Source of the DNA: CAYPHY01 sp964410625
GTDB lineage: Bacteria > Chloroflexota > Anaerolineae > Promineifilales > Promineifilaceae
NCBI GenBank assembly: GCA_964410625.1
Contig: CAYPHY010000008.1
Coordinates: forward strand, 62,001 to 126,000
Direction of reading: 5' to 3'
Length of the DNA stretch: 64,000 nt
Position numbers and translations under genes: made by a program
Part shown: positions 15,494-23,726 of the stretch, piece by piece
How the letters are laid out: each line of letters opens with the position of its first letter
Numbering within the stretch: position 1 is the first letter of the stretch
The notes under the pieces: generated by a model
Databases searched by the model: none
Told to the model about the DNA's origin: nothing
What the model saw: only the letters and a program-made list of their open reading frames with translations

Positions 15494-15632
15494 CCCCCTC
15501 AATTTTGCCGTATTGCTATAGGATAGCCTTTTGGCTATTCTAAAATGGTAGTTTCTCAGTTCGGGCAATGCTCTTGCTTGCCTTCGATCAGTTATACTGT
15601 CGTAAAAGTCCAGTTTAATAGGAGATAGCCAA

Positions 15633-16511
15633 ATGAAAGTGCGTTTTTTTGTTCTAGGTATACTTGTCTTGCTGGTGGCCCTGATCGGGCGTTTACCTTT
15701 TGCTTCTGCTGCCCCGACGTTGGCCAGCCCGGCGGCCGATTGTGAATCGTTTGGTACTGGTGAAGGTGCGACCGGTCTGGCGCCTCTTGCTTCGTTGGAT
15801 TTCAATTTTAGTTGTTCAACTGATGCGGTAGTTTATTTTGGCACTTGTGATTCAGGTCCCATACCCGACGATGACCTTTTTAACATCACATACAATGGAA
15901 CGGTTGTCGCCTACAACTTTTATGAGGGCGGAGCTGAATATGCGGTTATTGGAACCGCCGCAGCAACGGCTGGCTCGCACACAGCTACTTTGGCAAGCAT
16001 CAATGTGGGAGAGGCTGAAGCAACTTACTCTTATGCAGTCTCTGCTGATAGCGCGGCCGTTACTTCTTATTTGAGTTCCTTTTGCGGCACTGATTTTGCA
16101 GGCCCGGGAGTCCCTGCGGGGATCGCCTGTTATCGGGATGTGTCGGTTTTCACAGAGGACACAGCGTCTAGCAATGGTGTCTTGGAGTTTCGTATCATGC
16201 TCGGCAACGAGGATTCGCGCGAAACGTCGGGGTTAATGCAGAGTTGGGAAATAACGGCCGGTCAGCGGCTCAACAACGTTCTGGTAACCAATGTCCCCGG
16301 CCCGCGCTACGCTCGTCTCTACTGGCAGCCTGCCGGTAGTGGTGAGTGGTATATGCTAACCTCACAGTATTGGCACAATGAAGGGACAAAAGCTGATGAA
16401 TATGGGGTTGCCTGCACCTATCCGGCACAAGCATCTTATCACACATCGTTTGCTTCAGCCGTACCTGTGGCCGACGTATGCTTCGACCTGATGAAGGGTT
16501 GTAGACGCTAA
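15633..16511 (+). CDS. Secreted protein of unknown function
   Basis: The 292-residue protein has a clear signal peptide (MKVRFFVLGILVLLVALIGR, cleavage after ASA near residue 27). The mature part is beta-rich, has about eight cysteines that could form disulphides (CESFGTG, SCSTDAV, GTCDSG, SFCGTD, ACYRD, VACTYP, VCFDLMKGC) and no lipobox. I recognise no family. The start is supported by aggagat 8 nt upstream. It is divergent from the response regulator and convergent with dnaA, sharing a terminator with the latter. Confidence 0.75.
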   Translation: MKVRFFVLGILVLLVALIGRLPFASAAPTLASPAADCESFGTGEGATGLAPLASLDFNFSCSTDAVVYFGTCDSGPIPDDDLFNITYNGTVVAYNFYEGGAEYAVIGTAAATAGSHTATLASINVGEAEATYSYAVSADSAAVTSYLSSFCGTDFAGPGVPAGIACYRDVSVFTEDTASSNGVLEFRIMLGNEDSRETSGLMQSWEITAGQRLNNVLVTNVPGPRYARLYWQPAGSGEWYMLTSQYWHNEGTKADEYGVACTYPAQASYHTSFASAVPVADVCFDLMKGCRR

Positions 16512-16547
16512 GCAGCGTTACGGGCGCGTCTAATTTAACGCTTTGAC

Positions 16548-16584
16548 AAAACAGGTGAGGCATAGTTAATGCCTCGCCTGTTTT
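16548..16584. terminator. Bidirectional rho-independent terminator
   Basis: AAAACAGGTGAGGCAT and ATGCCTCGCCTGTTTT pair with one mismatch over a 5-nt loop, with A and T runs on the outer ends. It serves both the secreted-protein gene and the convergent dnaA. Confidence 0.9.
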
Positions 16585-16588
16585 TGCG

Positions 16589-18007
16589 TTACTGGCGGCC
16601 GCTTTCATAGAGGCGGGCTTTGATTTCCAGCACTTCGCGGCGGGTGGCGGAGTTGATCTCCACTTCGCGGGCGATCTTCTCGCAGCCGTACATGATGGTG
16701 GTGTGGTCACGGCCGCCAAGATAAGTACCGACCTGGGGCAAGGAGGCGTCGGTTTCGCTGCGGGCCATGTACATGGCGATCTGGCGTGGATAGGCGATGG
16801 AGCGTTTGCGGCTGGCGGAGGCGAGGTCGGCTAACGTCACCCCATAGTAGTAGCAAACGACTTCGATGACGCGCTCCAGGCTCGGCCGGTCGCTGCGCCG
16901 CAGCAGGTCGGCCAGGGCCATATCTACCAGCTCTTCGGTGATCGGCGTGTCGGAGAATTGGGAGAAGGCGATCACTTTGTTCAGCGCCCCTTCCAGTTCG
17001 CGGATGCTGTCGCGGACGTGGTGGGCGATGATGTCAAAGACGTAGTCGGGGACGCGGTAGTTTTGCTCTTCCGCTTTGGATTGCAAAATCGCCTTCCGCA
17101 TTTCGATGTCGGGGGCCTGGATGTCGGCCATCAGTCCCCACTCGAAGCGGGATTGCAGCCGTTCTTCGAGGGTGACGAGGGCTTTTGGCGGCCGGTCGCT
17201 GGTGATCACCACTTGCTTGCCGTGGCTATGCAGTTCATTAAAGGTATGGAAAAATTCTTCTTGGGTGCTCTCTTTTCCGGCGATAAATTGGATGTCGTCA
17301 ATCAGCAGGACGTCCACCGTGCGATAACGTTCGCGCATCCATTCCGTCTGCTTGTTGCGGATAGCCATGATCAGGTCGTTGGCGAAGGTTTCGGCCGAGA
17401 TATACAACACGCGGCAACCGTCCTCGTGGCAGCGATGGCCGATGGCGTGGAGCAGGTGGGTCTTGCCCAGACCAACCGAGCTATAGATGAAAAGTGGGTT
17501 GTAAGTCTTGCCGGGGTTTTCGGAGACGGAGAGCGCGGCGGCGTGGGCCAGCCGGTTGTTGGAGCCAACGACAAAGTTGACAAAGGTGAAGCGTTGGCTG
17601 AGCGTCAACTCTGGCAGGGGGGTCAGCCCTGGCACGTTTTGGGGGGCATCCGCTACGGTTAGCGCGGATATCTTTGGCTGGCCGTTGCCGTTTTTCTGAT
17701 GGAGTGGCGTTTCGCTGTGCCAGCCGTTGGCTCGTTTGTTATCCGGCTGGTGGTCGTCGGAACAAACGATATAGCACACATCAACATGACGGCCGATGAT
17801 CCCCGCTAGCGTGCGTAGCACCGTATCTTGCAAGCGGTTTTCCAGCCAATCCTTAGCAAAATCATTACGCACGCCGATGACGAACTTTCCCTCCTCGCAG
17901 TCTACAACTCGTGTCCCTTTGAGCCACGTATTAAACGTGGCGCGAGTCATTTGTAGTTCAAGTTCACCAAGCGTTGATTTCCAGGCGGTTTCAGGCGAGA
18001 GTAACAT
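16589..18007 (-). CDS. dnaA: Chromosomal replication initiator protein DnaA
   Basis: The 472-residue protein has all four DnaA domains: an N-terminal domain beginning MLLSPETAWKSTLGELELQM, a variable linker, the AAA+ domain with Walker A SSVGLGKTH (about 172-180), Walker B VDVLLIDDIQFIAGKE and the arginine finger region QSRFEWGL, and domain IV with the signature GGRDHTTIMYGCEKI for DnaA-box binding. It opens the origin in its ATP form. I chose the ATG at 18007 because ggagg lies 12 nt upstream and the family starts here; the extension to 18052 is the hairpin below. The gene is not followed by dnaN. Confidence 0.97.
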   Translation of the reverse strand: MLLSPETAWKSTLGELELQMTRATFNTWLKGTRVVDCEEGKFVIGVRNDFAKDWLENRLQDTVLRTLAGIIGRHVDVCYIVCSDDHQPDNKRANGWHSETPLHQKNGNGQPKISALTVADAPQNVPGLTPLPELTLSQRFTFVNFVVGSNNRLAHAAALSVSENPGKTYNPLFIYSSVGLGKTHLLHAIGHRCHEDGCRVLYISAETFANDLIMAIRNKQTEWMRERYRTVDVLLIDDIQFIAGKESTQEEFFHTFNELHSHGKQVVITSDRPPKALVTLEERLQSRFEWGLMADIQAPDIEMRKAILQSKAEEQNYRVPDYVFDIIAHHVRDSIRELEGALNKVIAFSQFSDTPITEELVDMALADLLRRSDRPSLERVIEVVCYYYGVTLADLASASRKRSIAYPRQIAMYMARSETDASLPQVGTYLGGRDHTTIMYGCEKIAREVEINSATRREVLEIKARLYESGRQ

Positions 18008-18026
18008 ACAAATCCAATACCTCCGT

Positions 18027-18052
18027 TTGCCTGCAATGCGACCAGCAGGCAA
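18027..18052 (-). promoter_or_regulatory. Hairpin in the dnaA leader
   Basis: TTGCCTGC and GCAGGCAA pair over a 10-nt loop just before the ggagg ribosome site of dnaA. It may affect translation; this is inference. Confidence 0.45.
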
Positions 18053-18149
18053 GCATCAAGAGCAGACGGGTATTAACCGCATTTCATCAACAGGGGACAA
18101 GGTTCCCATCCGGGCCAGTTTCAACGGTTTCCCTTAGCCGTCGATCCTG

Positions 18150-18612
18150 GTATCCATATCAATCGCACCCCTTCTTGATTGCGATTTCATGTGTACCTTT
18201 TGGTTACAACGGAAACCTCATTCTAACAGATGCACAGGGCTTAAGCAACGGAAAAACACTTATTTTGTCTTAAAACCTGGGCTTTTTTTAGAAATGGAGA
18301 ATGTAAAATAATCGAATTATTTAAGGTTGAACAATTTGGAGCAACCCCTAAACCCAGGTGTAGGGGCAATGTTTGGCAGGTCACCCCGTATATATGGGTA
18401 TAAGGTTGAAAACGGCTAGACGGGGTTAGAAGGGAAACATCAGGCTCTTACCGGTAAATGGTGCGACTATCCGATTTTTGCTCGTCGATTTCAGCCGACT
18501 TGTGCATCTAGCGTTGGTTTAGCGTTGGATAGCATGGTTTATTACTCGAGCAATCTTGATTGACGGCCGATCTCTGGCACGATTGGGCGAAGCAGGTCAC
18601 AATTCCGGCGGT
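18150..18612. other. Gene-free AT-rich region upstream of dnaA, weak origin candidate
   Basis: The stretch holds the dnaA promoter, an AT-rich part (about 18240-18335, with taaaataatcgaattattt), and two copies of AGATGCACA in opposite orientation (18228-18236 and 18501-18509), each a 7/9 match to the DnaA box TTATGCACA. No perfect DnaA box and no cluster were found. Location next to dnaA is the main argument. Confidence 0.3.
18220..18248 (-). promoter_or_regulatory. Sigma-70-like promoter of dnaA with a DnaA-box-like site in the spacer
   Basis: On the minus strand TTGCTT (18243-18248), 17 nt, then TAGAAT (18220-18225). The AGATGCACA site lies inside the spacer, where bound DnaA would block RNA polymerase, as in known dnaA autoregulation. 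Confidence 0.45.
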
Positions 18613-19806
18613 ATGAAGGCATTGCAAAATTTGCGTATTCTTGACCTGACCCATATGGTGAGCGGCCCCTATGCGGGAATGATCCTCGCTGACTTGGGGG
18701 CGGAGATGATTAAGGTAGAGCCACCGCTGGTGGGAGAGGGGACGCGCCGCTGGCTGGCGGACGATCCCCGGCATAGCGTTCGGGGCGTAGGGGCATATTT
18801 TATGACGCTCAACCGCAATAAGAAGAGCATGACGCTTAATTTGAAGACGGAGCGCGGCCGTGAACTGTTCTATGAGCTGGTGAAGACGGCCGACGTCGTT
18901 CTCGACAACTTCAGCGCCGGCGTTACGGAACGGTTGCGGATCAGTTATGAGCATCTGGCGGCCGTTAACCCGCGCATCATCACCTGCAGCATCACCGGCT
19001 TCGGGCAGACCGGCCCGGCCAATGACCGCCCGGCCTTCGATATGGTCGCCCAGGCGATGGGCGGCGGGATGAGCATCACCGGCCTGCCCGACGGCCCGCC
19101 GATTCGCGCCGGTGTGCCGATTACCGACCTCGGAGGTGGGCTGATGGGTGTGATTGGAATTTTAGCGGCGGTGGTCGCCCGCGAGCAGACGGGGCGCGGC
19201 CAGCATGTGGATATTTCGATGCTCGACACGCAAATCAGTTTGCTCAACTATATGGCGACCGTCTATTTGCTCTCCGGCGAGATTCCGGCGCGGATGGGCA
19301 ATGCGCACTTTGTCCACGTGCCGTATGATACCTTTCCGGCGGCCGATGGCTATATCATCCTGGCGGTGATCACCGATAACTTCTGGCAAAACCTGATGGG
19401 GATGCTCGATCTGCCGGAGCTAAACACGGAGGAGAACCGCACCCAGCCCGGCCGCGCTCGCAACCGGGAGTGGATCACCCGCCGCTTGAGCGAGGTTTTC
19501 CGAACCAATACCCAGGCTTATTGGATGGAACAATTGCGGAAGGCGAGGGTCCCTGCTGCACCGGTCTATGATTTGGCCCAGGCATTGAGCGACGAGCAGG
19601 TGTTGGCGCGGCAGATGGTGGTGGAGGTGCCGCTGGCCGAGGGGGGCCACATCCGTGCCCCTGGCAACCCAATCAAGCTCTCGGAAACGCATGAGGATAG
19701 CTTCACGGCCCCGCCATCCCTCGGCGAACACAGTGATGTGATTTTGCGTTCTTTGGGGTATACGGATGAGGAAATTGATTCGCTGAGAAGTTCAGGGATT
19801 ATCTAA
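18613..19806 (+). CDS. CaiB/BaiF family CoA-transferase (family III)
   Basis: The 397-residue protein shows the family III CoA-transferase pattern: LRILDLTHMVSGPYAGMILADLGAEMIKVEPP, NLKTERGRELFYELVKTADVVLDNFSAG with the catalytic Asp of this family near VVLDNF, and SITGFGQTGP. Such enzymes move CoA between acyl groups, for example formyl/oxalyl, carnitine or benzylsuccinate. The substrate is unknown. The ATG at 18613 fits the family start; an in-frame start at 18556 adds 19 non-conserved residues. It stands before the GntR gene but is separated by a strong hairpin, so it is a neighbour of the catabolic cluster and not clearly part of its transcript. Confidence 0.9.
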   Translation: MKALQNLRILDLTHMVSGPYAGMILADLGAEMIKVEPPLVGEGTRRWLADDPRHSVRGVGAYFMTLNRNKKSMTLNLKTERGRELFYELVKTADVVLDNFSAGVTERLRISYEHLAAVNPRIITCSITGFGQTGPANDRPAFDMVAQAMGGGMSITGLPDGPPIRAGVPITDLGGGLMGVIGILAAVVAREQTGRGQHVDISMLDTQISLLNYMATVYLLSGEIPARMGNAHFVHVPYDTFPAADGYIILAVITDNFWQNLMGMLDLPELNTEENRTQPGRARNREWITRRLSEVFRTNTQAYWMEQLRKARVPAAPVYDLAQALSDEQVLARQMVVEVPLAEGGHIRAPGNPIKLSETHEDSFTAPPSLGEHSDVILRSLGYTDEEIDSLRSSGII

Positions 19807-19824
19807 AAGCACTCGTAAAATTAG

Positions 19825-19881
19825 CTCACGCAAAGCCGCAAAGGCCGCCAAGCCTTTGCGGCTTTGCATTCTTTGCGTGAG
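19825..19881. repeat. Family H inverted repeat, possible bidirectional terminator
   Basis: CTCACGCAAAGCCGCAAAGG faces CCTTTGCGGCTTTGC and CTTTGCGTGAG: two nested near-perfect stems. A second copy at 42778-42841 overlaps the end of the NUDIX gene. Confidence 0.75.
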
Positions 19882-19996
19882 ATTCTTATTGTCTTCATGC
19901 CTATGCCACCGAGGGGGGGTAGATCGCACAGCGCTTCCTCAACCCATTCTGAATCGTCTGAATCAGCAATTTGTGCAAATTACCTAAAAAAAGCGG

Positions 19997-20026
19997 TTGA
20001 CAGGTCGTTCCGCTTTTTGCTATGAT
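19997..20026 (+). promoter_or_regulatory. Strong sigma-70 promoter of the gntR-abc cluster
   Basis: TTGACA (19997-20002), 18 nt, TATGAT (20021-20026). Transcription would start near 20033. Confidence 0.75.
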
Positions 20027-20038
20027 GGGCGGCATATT

Positions 20039-20065
20039 GGATACGGGGTTCTGTATACAGTATCC
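20039..20065 (+). promoter_or_regulatory. Candidate GntR/FadR-type operator
   Basis: The outer inverted repeat GGATAC (20039-20044) and GTATCC (20060-20065) encloses a perfect palindrome CTGTATACAG (20051-20060). TGTATACA-like cores are known for FCD-type GntR regulators. It covers about +6 to +32 of the promoter, so binding would repress the gene for the regulator itself and the genes behind it. Confidence 0.6.
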
Positions 20066-20082
20066 GAAAATGATGGAGCGCT

Positions 20083-20802
20083 ATGGATAATGGGAATAGT
20101 TTACAACTTGATATTGATAAACGACCTTCACTACGCGACCAGGTCTATCAGGAGCTTCGCCGGGCGATTCTGAGCGGGCCGATTTCGCCAGGCAGTGTGC
20201 TTGTTCAGGAGCAGTTGGCGGAGCAATTGGGGATTTCACGCACGCCCGTGCGTGATGCGCTAGACCGGTTGGCGAATGAGGGATTGGTCTTACGCCGGAA
20301 TGGCGGCCGAATGCAGGTGGCGCCGCTCTCACTCAACGAGCTACGTGAGAAGTATGAAGTGCGGCAGGTGCTGGAGGGTTTGGCGCTGCGGTTGGCCGCC
20401 CAACAGCTTAACGAAAGCGCCATGGCCAAGCTGGAAAGATTGGTCCAGACGATGCGAGCAGCGGCCGAAGCCCATGAACACCAGCGCGTCACCGAAGCGG
20501 GCAACGAGTTCCACGACATTATCATCGCTGCCTGTGGCAACCAATACCTCATCCAGCTCCTCACCTCGCTTAATGATTCGATCCGCCGTTATCGCCAATT
20601 TGCGGCCGATTTACCCGGCCGGGCCACCGAGAATATCAGGGAACATGAGCAGATTTATCTGGCTATTGCTGGGGGTGACTTTGAGTTAGCCAGACAGCAC
20701 ATGGAACAGCACATTGCCCACTCCCAACAATCACTGGAACAGGCGATTCGCCAAAACCGGAAGTTTTCCTTCCACCAGAAAGACAATCACGAAAATAATT
20801 AA
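20083..20802 (+). CDS. GntR-family regulator, FadR/FCD subfamily
   Basis: The 239-residue protein has the N-terminal winged helix (SLRDQVYQELRRAILSG, VQEQLAEQLGISRTPVRDAL) and a C-terminal FCD ligand domain with the expected metal/ligand residues spread over EVRQVLEGLALRLAA, FHDIIIAACGN and EHEQIYLAIAGGDFELARQHMEQHI, including two conserved histidines. FCD regulators usually sense small carboxylates. A promoter with an internal palindrome lies directly upstream, and an ABC transporter follows 83 nt downstream, so it probably controls uptake and use of the transported compound. Confidence 0.9.
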   Translation: MDNGNSLQLDIDKRPSLRDQVYQELRRAILSGPISPGSVLVQEQLAEQLGISRTPVRDALDRLANEGLVLRRNGGRMQVAPLSLNELREKYEVRQVLEGLALRLAAQQLNESAMAKLERLVQTMRAAAEAHEHQRVTEAGNEFHDIIIAACGNQYLIQLLTSLNDSIRRYRQFAADLPGRATENIREHEQIYLAIAGGDFELARQHMEQHIAHSQQSLEQAIRQNRKFSFHQKDNHENN

Positions 20803-20885
20803 TCTTTTAGAGGCAGGGAAATCGTTTATCCCGGCAACTTTCTCCCTTTCAAGTGGGATTCCCCGGCTTCTAGCTTCAGGAAGAG

Positions 20886-21743
20886 ATGAAAACCCAAACC
20901 ACCCTTGTTGAACACACAAATTCGGTATCTGTTCCCCAGGCTGAGACGGTTGGCTCGGCGGCCCAAGCGGCCCCAGGGCCGGTGCTGATCCAGGCCAATA
21001 ACCTATCAGTTGAATATGAGCGCACGCGGGACAAGAGCCGCCTGATCGCCCTGCAAGATTTTACGCTTGATATTCGCGCCGGTGAGTTTATTACGATTGT
21101 CGGCCCCAGTGGTTGTGGCAAAAGTACCTTTCTCAATGTGGTTGCCGGGCTTCAGCCGCCCAGCGCGGGGGAAGTGATGATCAACGGCCGTCCCGTACTC
21201 GCTCCCGGCCCGGATCGGGCGATGGTCTTTCAGGACTATGGCCTGATGCCCTGGCGCACGGTGCAGCGCAATGTGGAGTTCGGGCTGGAAATGCGCGGCC
21301 AGTTGAATGCGGAAACCAGGGAAAAGGTTCAATACTATATCAATATGGTCGGGCTGAGTGGCTTTGAGCAAGCGTATCCACGCGAGCTGTCTGGTGGGAT
21401 GCGCCAGCGGGTGGGTTTGGCGCGGGCATTGGCCATTGAACCGCAGATCATGTTGATGGATGAGCCGTTTGCGGCCGTTGACCTGATTACCAGGGAACTG
21501 ATGCAGGAAGAGTTGGCGCGGATCATTTCCACCACCGGCAAGACGGTGATTTTCATCACCCATAGCGTGGATGAGGCGATTACGCTTGGTGACCGGCTGG
21601 TGGTGATTTCGGCGCGGCCGGGGCGAGTGCAGGCGATCCACAAGATTGAAATCCCACGCCCGCGCTTCCGCACCAACATTCGCTCTAACCCCCATTATAT
21701 TGCACTCCGCGAGCAGGTGTGGCAAGCACTGGCTCATCAATGA
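20886..21743 (+). CDS. ABC transporter ATPase, SsuB/TauB type
   Basis: The 285-residue protein is the ATP-binding subunit of a nitrate/sulfonate/taurine-type importer: Walker A VGPSGCGKST, Q-loop VFQDYGLMPW, signature LSGGMRQRVGLARAL, Walker B IMLMDEPFAAVD and the H-loop FITHSVDEA. About 35 extra N-terminal residues precede the domain. It works with the two permeases and the binding lipoprotein that follow. The ribosome site aggaag is 5 nt before the ATG. The family also moves pyrimidines, thiamine precursors and riboflavin, so the substrate is open. Confidence 0.93.
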   Translation: MKTQTTLVEHTNSVSVPQAETVGSAAQAAPGPVLIQANNLSVEYERTRDKSRLIALQDFTLDIRAGEFITIVGPSGCGKSTFLNVVAGLQPPSAGEVMINGRPVLAPGPDRAMVFQDYGLMPWRTVQRNVEFGLEMRGQLNAETREKVQYYINMVGLSGFEQAYPRELSGGMRQRVGLARALAIEPQIMLMDEPFAAVDLITRELMQEELARIISTTGKTVIFITHSVDEAITLGDRLVVISARPGRVQAIHKIEIPRPRFRTNIRSNPHYIALREQVWQALAHQ

Positions 21744-21760
21744 TTGGTACTGCATCAAGC

Positions 21761-21838
21761 GTAGAGGCAACCGTTGCGGTTGCCCTGACCGGGTTTTGTG
21801 GTTGCCAGGAACAGGGCAAGTACAAGACCTGCCCCTAC
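21761..21838. repeat. Family M repeat (GTAGAGGCA..TGCCCCTAC)
   Basis: The ends GTAGAGGCA and TGCCCCTAC are imperfect reverse complements and the interior holds GGCAACCGTTGCGGTTGCC, itself an inverted repeat. It sits between the ATPase and the first permease. Confidence 0.6.
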
Positions 21839-21877
21839 TAATAAATCATTCAATTTGACGAACGGGAGAGTCCTGAT

Positions 21878-22711
21878 ATGGAATCGAACGCGGTATCGGT
21901 GTCGCATTCACCCCAAAAAACAGGCGCAAAGCAAGCCGGGGAATGGACGCGGCGAATCAGCAATATTCTTCCCACCATTGCCAGCTTATCGGTGCTGGTC
22001 ATCATTTGGGAATTGATTGTTCGTGTGCGCGAGATCCATCCGTTGTTGTTGCCCGCCCCCACGCTCATCGCCCAGGAGTTTGTAGAAATCCACCAACGCG
22101 GCCTGCTGTGGGAACCGCTGGGGGAGACGATGCTGGCTTTGTTTGCCGGATTGCTGGCCTCTTTGCTATTTGGGATTCCGGTGGGAATTGTGCTGGGGGC
22201 ATCCAGCGTGATGGATTTGCTTAGCACGCCTTATTTGTGGGCGCTGAAGGCCACTCCCCGCATCGCTATTGCTCCGTTGCTGGCGATCTGGGTCGGTTTT
22301 TCCTTTGACGCCAAGTTTTGGATGGTCTTTATTTCATCGTCCGTCACCGTCTTGCTGATCACCCAAGAGGGTGTGAAAACGGTAGACCAGGGGCTGGTGC
22401 AGGTGGCACGCTCGTTTGGGGCCAGCCGCCGCGAGATTTACCGGCAGGTGGTCTTTCCCTACATCATGCCCTTTATTGCCAACGCCATTCGCAACGGCAT
22501 CGGTATCGGTATTGTGGCCGTGTTGGTGGTGGAGATGTTTTCGGCATCGGGTGGCATCGGTTCCCAGGTGATGCGAGCCAGCAGCAGCTATGACGGCCCG
22601 CGGCTCTATGCCTACATCATTATCTTGTTAATTCTTTCGCTCGGCCTGATTGTATTATCTCGCCGGTTGGAGGCGTATGTATCGCGCTGGCGCGAGGAGG
22701 CATACGTATGA
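21878..22711 (+). CDS. ABC transporter permease 1, SsuC/TauC type
   Basis: The 277-residue protein has about six membrane segments and the BPD_transp_1 coupling motif (VQVARSFGASRREIYRQVVFPYIMPFI) that docks with the ATPase. It begins with a soluble stretch of about 30 residues. The ribosome site gggagag is present. The stop overlaps the next start by four bases (ATGA), so both permeases are translated together as a heterodimeric channel. Confidence 0.93.
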   Translation: MESNAVSVSHSPQKTGAKQAGEWTRRISNILPTIASLSVLVIIWELIVRVREIHPLLLPAPTLIAQEFVEIHQRGLLWEPLGETMLALFAGLLASLLFGIPVGIVLGASSVMDLLSTPYLWALKATPRIAIAPLLAIWVGFSFDAKFWMVFISSSVTVLLITQEGVKTVDQGLVQVARSFGASRREIYRQVVFPYIMPFIANAIRNGIGIGIVAVLVVEMFSASGGIGSQVMRASSSYDGPRLYAYIIILLILSLGLIVLSRRLEAYVSRWREEAYV

Positions 22712-23535
22712 GCATGGTTACGACGAATGCTACTCCTGCGGCGCAACCCGCGCCGCGACGCTGGCTGGTGAGAGGGCGCGGCCGCTTCGCGCTGATCACG
22801 ATCATCAATCTACTGGTCTTCTTCACCATTTGGGAGCTATTCGCGATTTATAGCGGCATCCCGCGCATCTTCTTGCCACGCTTTTCCGCGATTTTGGCGG
22901 AATTACCGGAGATGGCGGCCGAGGGGATTCTTTGGCCGAACATCTGGGTCAGCCTGAAAAATTTTGTAATCGGTATGGTGGTAGGTATCGCCGTCGGTTT
23001 GCCGTTGGCTTATGCCGTGGGCGGCATCAAGGTGCTGGATAGAATTCTTAGCCCCTATATTTGGGCGCTCTACTCTGTCCCGCGCATCATCCTCGTCCCG
23101 ATCATCTTCCTCTGGTTGGGAATCAACAACAACTCTCGTTTGGCAATTGTCATCCTTAGCGTTATCCCCCAATTTTTGGTGGTGGTGATGGAAGGGGTGA
23201 AAACAACCGATAGGACGCTGCTCAGCGCGGCCCGATCCTTTGGGGCCAATCGCTGGCAACTGTTTACCAAAGTCATTGTGCCGTCTACCACGCCCTTCAT
23301 CGGAACCGGTATCCGGCTGGCGATGTTGCGTGGCTTTATCGGCCTCTACATCGGTGAACTGTTTATTACGCTCAACGGCCTCGGCTCGATCATTGCCCAG
23401 GCAAAGGTGATTTTTGATACGGCACGTGTCTTTGCCGTGCTGCTCATCTTTGTGCTGATGGCGGTGTTTGGTCTGGCAATGACCCGCATTCTGGAAAAGA
23501 AATTGACCACCTGGCGCGAACCGGCCAAATTGTGA
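22708..23535 (+). CDS. ABC transporter permease 2, SsuC/TauC type
   Basis: The 275-residue protein has the same fold as permease 1, with LLSAARSFGANRWQLFTKVIVP as the coupling loop and about six membrane helices. The presence of two distinct permeases, where SsuC and TauC systems use one as a homodimer, is a small departure from the family norm. It overlaps permease 1 by four bases and is followed by 190 nt and the binding protein. Confidence 0.93.
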   Translation: MSMVTTNATPAAQPAPRRWLVRGRGRFALITIINLLVFFTIWELFAIYSGIPRIFLPRFSAILAELPEMAAEGILWPNIWVSLKNFVIGMVVGIAVGLPLAYAVGGIKVLDRILSPYIWALYSVPRIILVPIIFLWLGINNNSRLAIVILSVIPQFLVVVMEGVKTTDRTLLSAARSFGANRWQLFTKVIVPSTTPFIGTGIRLAMLRGFIGLYIGELFITLNGLGSIIAQAKVIFDTARVFAVLLIFVLMAVFGLAMTRILEKKLTTWREPAKL

Positions 23536-23568
23536 GATACCCGGCGACGAACCTGGCGACATCAGGAC

Positions 23569-23611
23569 ATAGATGAGCGCGGATTCACGCAGATGTCCCT
23601 GATCCCTAAAA
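23569..23611. repeat. Degenerate E/F-like relic
   Basis: GATGAGCGCGGATTCACGCA resembles E elements but the dimer structure is lost. The rest of 23536-23726 shows no gene. Confidence 0.35.
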
Positions 23612-23726
23612 CCTGTAGGTTGATCTTGATGGCACATCTGTGCCCTGACCATAAAGAGAAGCAAAATCGCCGCTGTGTATTGGAGGGAGCCGTTTTATCA
23701 ATCTAGGACAGACGGAGGAAAAGACA

